DNA of 64,000 nt from an uncultured Oscillospiraceae bacterium (GTDB taxonomy: Bacteria > Bacillota > Clostridia > Oscillospirales > JAAYXM01): positions 1 through 64,000 of the forward strand of contig CAKUEM010000001.1 in assembly GCA_934646115.1 (NCBI GenBank), written 5' to 3'. The notes below the pieces were generated by a model. The model saw only the letters and a program-made list of their open reading frames with translations. It was not told the origin of the DNA and searched no databases. The position numbers and the translations under genes were made by a program. This document shows, piece by piece, positions 58,090 through 64,000 of this stretch; the stretch's first letter is position 1, and every line of letters starts with the position of its first letter.

Positions 58090-59514
58090 ATGAGGCAAAG
58101 CTTACTATATAAATATTTCCTGCTCAGCGCCACGCTGATTTTGATCGGCTTCATCATTCTCGGCGGCGGGCTGTCCCTGCAGGTTTATAAATATTCCGTC
58201 GGCGAGAAGGAGCATAATTTAGAGCAGGTCGCGGTGCGCGTGTCGAACCTGACGACCGATGTGATGACGCAGTTCAGCTCCATCCGGCAGCAAACGTTTC
58301 AGCTTCTGCTCTCCACCATGATGGATAACGGCAACCTGCACGCGATCCTCTGTGGGCTGGACGGGCGCGTTCTCGTCACGTCGGACAGCGGCGATAACGC
58401 GCAAAATGTGTATGTGCAATCCAATATTGTGAAAAAAATTACGGATGATGGGCGCTTTTCCGGCTTTGGCACGCTTGGCGGGCTGTATAAGGGGCAGAAT
58501 TTTACTGTGGGCGTGCCGTATCGCGACACGAACGGCAACGTGGCAGGCTGCGTTTTGGTCACGACCTCGATGTCTGACATGAGCGAGCTGCTTGTGGATA
58601 TCACGCGGATGTTTTTGATCTCGGCGCTTCTTGTCTTTGTGTTTACCGCGGGGCTTTCGTTCTTCGCGGCGCGCAGCATGACCCGCCCGATCAAGCAGAT
58701 CTCTACCGCCGCGAAAAGCTTTGCGCGCGGCGATTTCAAGGTGCGCGTCCCCGTGACGAGTACGGACGAGATCGGCGAGCTGACCTGTGCGTTCAACAAC
58801 ATGGCAGATTCGATCGAAAAATCCGAGGAGCTGCGCCGCACGTTCGTCGCCAATGTGTCGCACGAGCTGCGCTCGCCCATGACCTCGATCGGCGGCTATG
58901 TGGACGGCATTCTGGACGGGACGATCCCGCCCGAGCGCGAGCATCAGTATCTCGAGGTGATCTCAAGCGAGGTGCGCCGCCTGTCGCGCCTGGTCAGCCG
59001 TATGCTGAATATTACGCGCATTCAGGCGGAGGATATGTCCTCCGGCGCGGTCAAATATGATTTTTGCGAGCAGGTGCGCCGCGTGATCATCGGCTTCGAT
59101 TCCCGCCTGGAGGAGAAGAAGCTGCAGCTTGCGGTGTCGTTCTCTGCGGATTCGATCGAGCTGTTTGCCAACGAGGATTCGATTTTTCAGGCGGTGTATA
59201 ACCTGACCGAGAATGCTATCAAATTCTCCGAGGTGGGCGGGACGATCGCAATCGACGTCAGCACGCACGCCGGAAAGCTCTGGTTTTCTATCCGCAACCA
59301 CGGCGCGGATATCCCCGCTGATGAGCTGCCCTATGTGTTTGACCGATTCCATAAAACCGACCGATCGCGCGCGAACGACAAATCCGGTCTGGGTCTCGGG
59401 CTATATATCGTGAAAACTATTATCAACCAGCATCATGGCGATGTGGGCGCTTCCAGCCTGCATGGCGACACGGAATTTTATTTCTCGCTGCCGCTCGAGC
59501 AGAAGGGGCGCTGA
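58090..59514 (+). CDS. Sensor histidine kinase with HAMP domain
   Basis: 474 residues, ATG after GAGGGTG. Membrane helix 1 (about 10-33), an extracytoplasmic sensor (about 35-165), helix 2 (about 170-195) and a HAMP domain (SMTRPIKQISTAAKSFARGD). The HisKA domain has the phospho-acceptor histidine in FVANVSHELRSPMTSIGGYV. The ATPase has N-box NLTENAIKFS, DRFHKTD and GLGLGLYIVK. Cognate kinase of the upstream regulator. Confidence 0.96.
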   Translation: MRQSLLYKYFLLSATLILIGFIILGGGLSLQVYKYSVGEKEHNLEQVAVRVSNLTTDVMTQFSSIRQQTFQLLLSTMMDNGNLHAILCGLDGRVLVTSDSGDNAQNVYVQSNIVKKITDDGRFSGFGTLGGLYKGQNFTVGVPYRDTNGNVAGCVLVTTSMSDMSELLVDITRMFLISALLVFVFTAGLSFFAARSMTRPIKQISTAAKSFARGDFKVRVPVTSTDEIGELTCAFNNMADSIEKSEELRRTFVANVSHELRSPMTSIGGYVDGILDGTIPPEREHQYLEVISSEVRRLSRLVSRMLNITRIQAEDMSSGAVKYDFCEQVRRVIIGFDSRLEEKKLQLAVSFSADSIELFANEDSIFQAVYNLTENAIKFSEVGGTIAIDVSTHAGKLWFSIRNHGADIPADELPYVFDRFHKTDRSRANDKSGLGLGLYIVKTIINQHHGDVGASSLHGDTEFYFSLPLEQKGR

Positions 59515-59570
59515 TTCTGATCGGCGTATTTTTTTCATAAGATATACTGAGCGAAAAAAGGGGGAGCTTT

Positions 59571-60782
59571 ATGAACGACGACCGCTTTGCAGGCGAGCAT
59601 TCCGCGCCGAGCGTCCCGGCATATCCGCCCATGCAGCAAAAGAAAAAACGCCGCTGGCTTCCGATCGTGATCGGCGTTGTTCTGGCATTTTATATCGCGC
59701 TGACGTCGGTTGTGATCGGTCTGGTCATCCATTTCACGCAGACCGGGTCGGTGCAGTCACGGCACAGCGAGGTGCGCGTGCCGGATGATTCCGTCACTGT
59801 GGAAGAGCATCTCCGGCAGGAGGAGACCCCGGTCGATACCGCGCCGCCCGCCGCAAACGGCAAGCTGAGCATCAAGGAAATTTCAAAAAAGGTGCGTCCC
59901 GCCGTGGTTGGAATCATCGCGGCCGCCAGCTCGGATTTTGGCGAAGAGAGCGTTGGCTCCGGCATAGTCATGACGCAGGATGGCTATATCATCACCAATC
60001 ACCATGTGGTGGAAAACAGCGGCAGCATCGAAGTGATTTTAGACGACGGCAGCGATTATACCGCGCGCGTGGTCGGCACGGACTCCCGCTCGGACCTCGC
60101 GGTGATCAAAATTGACGCGTCCGAGCTTTCCGCCGCCGCATTCGGCAATTCCGATCAGCTGGAGCCGGGCGATCTTGCGGTTGCCATCGGCAATCCGGCG
60201 GGCATTCAGCTGCAAAATTCCGTCACCTCCGGCATCATCTCCGCCATCAATCGCGACATTGTGATCGGCGACCGTGAAATGACCCTGATCCAGACGGACG
60301 CATCCATCAATCCCGGCAATTCCGGTGGTCCGCTCGTCAACGAATATGGGCAGGTCATCGGCATTAACACGATCAAAATCGGTATTTCCTATTACGAAGG
60401 GCTTGGCTTTGCGATCCCGATCAACACAGCGAAGCCGATCATTGACGAGCTGATCTCCCGCGGGTATATCAAGGGTCGCCCGAGCATCGGCTTAAACGGC
60501 AGCTTTCTGACCGGGCGCGAGGCGCGCCTGCACAGCTCTGTTGAGGGCATGTATATCGAATATGTGCATCCGCAGTCTGACGCGCACCGCAAGGGCTTGC
60601 GGCGCGGCGACATCATCACGAAGGTGGACGGCGAGCTGTTTACCTCGGTCGATGCGATCAAAGCGCTTCGCAGCAGGCATAAGGCGGGCGATCAGGTGCG
60701 CCTTACCGTGTATCGCAATGGCGAGAGCGTTGAACTCTCCGTCCTTTTAATGGACGAGGCGGAGCTTAATCAGACACGTTAA
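59571..60782 (+). CDS. htrA: HtrA/DegP-type serine protease with PDZ domain
   Basis: 403 residues, ATG after GGGGGAGCTTT. Short cytoplasmic N terminus, one membrane helix (about 27-50), a linker, then a trypsin-like domain with the triad in ITNHHVVENSG (His), SRSDLAVIKID (Asp) and NPGNSGGPLVN (Ser). A C-terminal PDZ domain (about 305-395) has YVHPQSDAHRKGLRRGDII. Degrades misfolded secreted proteins. Follows the two-component genes by 56 bases and is a probable target of that pair. Confidence 0.96.
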   Translation: MNDDRFAGEHSAPSVPAYPPMQQKKKRRWLPIVIGVVLAFYIALTSVVIGLVIHFTQTGSVQSRHSEVRVPDDSVTVEEHLRQEETPVDTAPPAANGKLSIKEISKKVRPAVVGIIAAASSDFGEESVGSGIVMTQDGYIITNHHVVENSGSIEVILDDGSDYTARVVGTDSRSDLAVIKIDASELSAAAFGNSDQLEPGDLAVAIGNPAGIQLQNSVTSGIISAINRDIVIGDREMTLIQTDASINPGNSGGPLVNEYGQVIGINTIKIGISYYEGLGFAIPINTAKPIIDELISRGYIKGRPSIGLNGSFLTGREARLHSSVEGMYIEYVHPQSDAHRKGLRRGDIITKVDGELFTSVDAIKALRSRHKAGDQVRLTVYRNGESVELSVLLMDEAELNQTR

Positions 60783-60787
60783 AAAGA

Positions 60788-60817
60788 GCGGCTGCACTTC
60801 CTGTGCGGCCGCCTTTT
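60788..60817 (+). terminator. Terminator of htrA
   Basis: GCGGCTGCAC / GTGCGGCCGC arms with a five-base loop, followed by CTTTT. Confidence 0.8.
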
Positions 60818-60838
60818 CGCGCATTTTTTCGCGCACGC

Positions 60839-60871
60839 AAAAAGGATTCGCTTTTCGGCGAATCCTTTTTG
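60839..60871. terminator. Bidirectional terminator between htrA and ppk
   Basis: Perfect 13-bp arms AAAAAGGATTCGC / GCGAATCCTTTTT with a six-base loop. Confidence 0.85.
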
Positions 60872-60898
60872 TATATGGTTTAATAGGAGGGGGGAATA

Positions 60899-60934
60899 AT
60901 GAAAAACTACGCATCTGCTTTCTACAGTTCTTAG
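60899..60934 (+). CDS. Possible 11-residue micropeptide with a very strong ribosome site
   Basis: ATG 60899 follows AGGAGGGGGGAATA and encodes MKNYASAFYSS before TAG. It sits alone between a bidirectional terminator and the end of ppk; no promoter is evident. Such an ideal site before a tiny frame may be chance. Confidence 0.25.
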   Translation: MKNYASAFYSS

Positions 60935-60982
60935 TATACCCATAAAATATTACGAAACAAAGCATATTTTATTAAAAAAGTA

Positions 60983-63028
60983 TTAATTTCCCGCGTGTTT
61001 CCAATGCTCATACAGCGCAAGCTGCCCCTCAAGCGCAGAGTCGCCGCTCGTCACGCGGCGATAGCTTCCATCGCGCAGAAGCTCCCACATGCGGCAGCGG
61101 TCGCGAAACAAAATATGCAGCATTTCAAGCAGCTCGCGTGCAAGCTCCGGGTCGCGAACCGGACACATCAGCTCCACGCGCCGCTCGGTGTTGCGCGTCA
61201 TCCAGTCCGCCGACGCGATGAATACGCGCGCCGACGCACCCACCCCAAACACATACACGCGCGAATGCTCTAAAAACCGCCCAACGATAGAAAATACGCG
61301 GATATTCTCCGTTTTTCCCGGCACGCCGGGCGCAAGACAGCAGATGCCGCGAATAAGCATCGTGATCGAAACGCCATGACTACTTGCCCGGATCAGCGCC
61401 TCGATCAGGTCACGATCGGTCAGGCTGTTCATCTTTAAAAGGATCGCGCCGCCGCGCCCGTCAAGCGCCTTGCGCTCCTCCTCGCGGATCAGCTCCAAAA
61501 GCGCCGCCTTCAGCCGCGTGGGCGCGGGCAGCAGCGCGCGGTATGACGCATCCAGCTTGGAAAGCGACAGCGATTGGAATAGCGTCACCGCGTCTGCCCC
61601 GATCACCGGATCGGCGGTCAGCAGCCCAAGATCAGTATACTGCCGCGCGGTTTTTTCGTTGTAATTGCCCGTTCCGATATGCGTGATCGTGCGGATCTCG
61701 CCGCCGCATTTGCGCGTGATCAAAAGGATCTTCGCATGCACCTTATAATCATCCACGCCGTAAAGCACGGTGCAGCCCGCCTCCTCCAGACGGTTCGACC
61801 AGTTGATATTATTCCGCTCATCAAACCGGGCGCGCAGCTCGAGCACAACGGTCACATCCACGCCGTTTTCCGCCGCGTCGCATAAATACGCAATGATCTG
61901 CGACTGCTGCGCCAGGCGATACAGGCAAATTTTTATCGACACCGTGTTCGGGTCTGCCGCCGCCTCAGACAGCAGGTTAAGCAGCGGCTTCATGCTTTGA
62001 TACGGAAAGAACAGCATATGATCCTTTCGCTCGATCTGCGGAATAATCGGCTCGCCGCGCTTTAAATCATGCGGCCAAACGGGTGCGAGCCGCTCAAACG
62101 CGGCATCTGCGGGCAGGCGCTCCTCCATGCTGCGCAAAAACCGATAATCCAGCGGCGACTGACTGCGCAAACACTGCCGCGCCGCAAGACCCAGCCGCTC
62201 GCGCAGCCAGCTCTCCGCCGCGCGCGCCGCATGCCCGTATAGCTCAAGCCGAACCGGCGCCAGCTTCGTTCGCGTTTTTAAAAGCTTTTTCATAAAGCTG
62301 CGATAATCCGTCTCTTCGTCAAACAGCCCCTCAGCCACCTCAAGGTCTGCATTGCGCGTCACGCGGACGATGCATTTCTGGTCAAGCCGATAGCCCTTAA
62401 AAATCAGACCCGCATATTTTAAAAACAGGTCCGGCAGCAGCACAAACTGCTTCCCATCCGGCAAAAACACCGCAGGGTCCAGCACATCGCGCATCAAAAC
62501 CAGTCCAAACTGCGCGCCGCTATGCGCCTTCGCGCGGCAGACCAGATACGACTGCAAATTTTCAAGATGCGGGAACGGATGCCGATTATCCACCAAAACC
62601 GGCGACAGCAGCGGCAGCACCTGACGCACGAAATAGCTGCGCACAAAGCGCCGCTCCTCCGCGGATAAATTAGAAATTTTTCGGCATTGCAGACCATATG
62701 CGCCCAGCTCCTCCAGCATGGCGCGATGCGCCTCGCTCCGCTGCGCATAAAGCTGCGGCATTTCTTTATAAATCGCGTTGAGCTGCTCCTCCGCGGTCAT
62801 GCCGGTTTTGGTGTCGCGCAGCGGCTTCTTGACCGCCTGCTGATCGTGCAGGCTGCCGACCCGCACCATGAAAAACTCATCGAGATTGGATGAAAAAATC
62901 GATAAAAAACGCAGCTTCTCCAAAACCGGGGTGTCGGAAAACCCGGTTTGCTCTAAAACTCTTCGGTTAAAATTAAGCCATGATAACTCTCTGTTTAAAA
63001 AACAGCCTCTATAGACCGCTGTGCTCAT
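60983..63028 (-). CDS. ppk: Polyphosphate kinase 1
   Basis: 681 residues, ATG after AAAGGGGCGGTTACC. Reversibly transfers ATP gamma-phosphate to polyphosphate through a phosphohistidine. Motifs: LNRELSWLNFNRRVLEQ, FSSNLDEFFMVRVG, RHPFPHLENL, FFPYQSMKPLL, ELRARFDERNNINW, catalytic histidine in YKVHAKILLI, and GTGNYNEKTARQYTDLGLL, with the second conserved histidine in LEHSRVYVFG. Overlaps ppx by 20 bases: a translationally coupled ppx-ppk pair. Confidence 0.97.
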   Translation of the reverse strand: MSTAVYRGCFLNRELSWLNFNRRVLEQTGFSDTPVLEKLRFLSIFSSNLDEFFMVRVGSLHDQQAVKKPLRDTKTGMTAEEQLNAIYKEMPQLYAQRSEAHRAMLEELGAYGLQCRKISNLSAEERRFVRSYFVRQVLPLLSPVLVDNRHPFPHLENLQSYLVCRAKAHSGAQFGLVLMRDVLDPAVFLPDGKQFVLLPDLFLKYAGLIFKGYRLDQKCIVRVTRNADLEVAEGLFDEETDYRSFMKKLLKTRTKLAPVRLELYGHAARAAESWLRERLGLAARQCLRSQSPLDYRFLRSMEERLPADAAFERLAPVWPHDLKRGEPIIPQIERKDHMLFFPYQSMKPLLNLLSEAAADPNTVSIKICLYRLAQQSQIIAYLCDAAENGVDVTVVLELRARFDERNNINWSNRLEEAGCTVLYGVDDYKVHAKILLITRKCGGEIRTITHIGTGNYNEKTARQYTDLGLLTADPVIGADAVTLFQSLSLSKLDASYRALLPAPTRLKAALLELIREEERKALDGRGGAILLKMNSLTDRDLIEALIRASSHGVSITMLIRGICCLAPGVPGKTENIRVFSIVGRFLEHSRVYVFGVGASARVFIASADWMTRNTERRVELMCPVRDPELARELLEMLHILFRDRCRMWELLRDGSYRRVTSGDSALEGQLALYEHWKHAGN

Positions 63029-63929
63029 GGTAACCGCCCCTTTTCAGCACATACTGCTTCAAATACCCCTCGCGGATGCCCAGATCATACACCGTGATCG
63101 TCTCGCAGCCTGCCGCCTTTGTAATCGCACGCAGCGCGGTAATGCCCGGCAAAATAGTATGAATCCGATCCGGACAGTTTCGAATGATGAGCATGGAATC
63201 CGCAAGCAGCGCGCGGCGCAGCTTTTTAATCTTTTGCGTATCCATCGTATAGCCGGACAGCTCGCCCGGCGCGTCAAACACCTTCATATAAAGCTTCGCC
63301 ATGGCGCGCCCGGTCCCGCCGAGCAGGTATGCGCGCGTGGCGCAGCCATGCAGCCACGGCGCCTCCTCGATGCGCTCCTTCACGTGCTTTTTGATGTCTT
63401 TCATCTCCTGCTTGGTCGGCAAAATATTTTCTACAAAATTTTTATAAAGCGACAGCGAGCCAAACGAGATCGTGCTGCTCGTCTCGCGCACGCCGTTTAC
63501 AAACTGCACCAGCTCAACCGAGCCGCCGCCCAGATCGATCATCAAACCGCTCTCGCTGCCGACCGCATCGCGCAGCGCCGTGAAATCCAGCGCCGCCTCC
63601 TCTTCCCCGCTCAGCACGCGGATAGAGATCCCGGTTTGCTCTTCTACAATCGCCAGCACCTCCGCCTGATTGCTCACGCTGCGCAAGCTCGCGGTTGCAA
63701 ACGCATGAAATTCATCCGCAAGCACGGTCTCCGCCGTTCTTTTAAACTGCGCAAGCGTTGTGACCAAAATATCAATTCCGTCCTGCGCAAGCGCGTCTTC
63801 TTTATTGATATAGCCCACAAGCCCCGCCGTTTGCTTCTCGCTCAGCACGCGCTGGATCTTGCCGTCCTCCACCTGATAAACGATCAGCCGAATGGTATTC
63901 GACCCAATGTCAACGATCGCGTATTTCAC
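63009..63929 (-). CDS. ppx: Exopolyphosphatase (Ppx/GppA family)
   Basis: 306 residues from GTG 63929, eight bases after AGGAGG. ASKHA fold: VDIGSNTIRLIVYQ, FATASLRSVSNQAEVL, VLSGEEEAALDF, LMIDLGGGSVELVQF and LLGGTGRAMAKL. Shorter than the two-domain E. coli enzyme; it is the single-module type common in Clostridia. Hydrolyses polyphosphate or pppGpp. First gene of the pair; its upstream region leaves the window. Confidence 0.93.
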   Translation of the reverse strand: MKYAIVDIGSNTIRLIVYQVEDGKIQRVLSEKQTAGLVGYINKEDALAQDGIDILVTTLAQFKRTAETVLADEFHAFATASLRSVSNQAEVLAIVEEQTGISIRVLSGEEEAALDFTALRDAVGSESGLMIDLGGGSVELVQFVNGVRETSSTISFGSLSLYKNFVENILPTKQEMKDIKKHVKERIEEAPWLHGCATRAYLLGGTGRAMAKLYMKVFDAPGELSGYTMDTQKIKKLRRALLADSMLIIRNCPDRIHTILPGITALRAITKAAGCETITVYDLGIREGYLKQYVLKRGGYHEHSGL

Positions 63930-64000
63930 CGCGCATTCCTCCTTATGTATTCAGTATCGCCGCTTTTATGCAAAAGCATTCCACCGCATGTTTGTTATCT

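Noticed and set aside
59571..60782. Sigma-factor-specific promoter for htrA under the two-component regulator
   Set aside because: The 56-base gap holds a GATATACTG string, but no repeated operator sequence could be recognised.

Overview
The window looks like the chromosome of a spore-forming Clostridia-type Firmicute. It carries an alpha/beta small acid-soluble spore protein, Gram-positive style strong Shine-Dalgarno sites, lipoproteins with Firmicute lipoboxes, LytTR and OmpR two-component systems, a DegV protein, a YhgE/Pip protein and a short SLH protein. Most of the window (from about 10.7 kb) is visibly GC-rich, with GCGC-rich codon use. The first 10.5 kb is visibly richer in A and T and reads like a surface-polysaccharide or surface-protein island.

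Layout. 1-4.1 kb: the 3' part of a large repeat surface protein (nine 30-residue BspA-type repeats, an InlB-B-like domain, then a repeated beta domain) and a membrane-anchored beta-sandwich protein. 4.1-10.5 kb: one tightly packed operon with a multi-pass GT-C-like protein, a GtrB/ArnC-like GT2 enzyme, an ATP-grasp/SDR fusion, a WecE-like sugar aminotransferase and two half-size EamA/SMR membrane proteins. By composition this resembles the Gram-negative Arn (aminoarabinose) module or the Gram-positive three-component glycosylation systems, and it is my best candidate for an undescribed system. 10.7-17.5 kb: SASP, the glycolytic operon pgk-tpiA-gpmI-eno (minus strand), DegV, TrmL. 17.7-26.4 kb: DUF975 protein, SulP transporter, DusB, ECF sigma with its anti-sigma factor, a lipoprotein, and a LytTR regulator with a GHKL kinase. 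26.4-28.1 kb: a gene-poor patch with a 45-bp minisatellite, several long palindromes, tRNA-Arg, a decayed transposase and a YtxH-like small protein.

28.1-31.9 kb: a lipoprotein followed by pyrB-pyrC-pyrF; the PyrB protein lacks several conserved active-site residues. 32-38.2 kb: a CLC transporter resembling the fluoride branch, a MATE exporter, YhgE/Pip and an SLH protein. 38.2-41.7 kb: thiS-thiF-thiG-thiH-thiE behind a clear promoter and an attenuator-like hairpin. 41.7-49.2 kb: a DUF421 protein; an OYE-like/SDR/flavoprotein reductive operon divergent from an AraC regulator; then a sugar isomerase-like protein and a 2-hydroxyacid dehydrogenase interrupted by an in-frame TAG codon. 49.9-52.9 kb: pckA (GTP type), rsmA, tRNA-Glu and tRNA-Met. 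53-57.2 kb: an Ig-like surface protein, a split TauE/SafE transporter, ApbE, a NusG-II protein, a phosphopantetheinyl transferase, CobO and a small carboxypeptidase-regulatory-like protein. 57.4-60.8 kb: OmpR-type regulator, sensor kinase and HtrA protease. 61-63.9 kb: ppx-ppk polyphosphate operon.

All calls come from reading the sequence and comparing it with remembered family motifs; no database search or computation was run. Start codons were chosen by ribosome-site spacing and often differ from the longest open frame.
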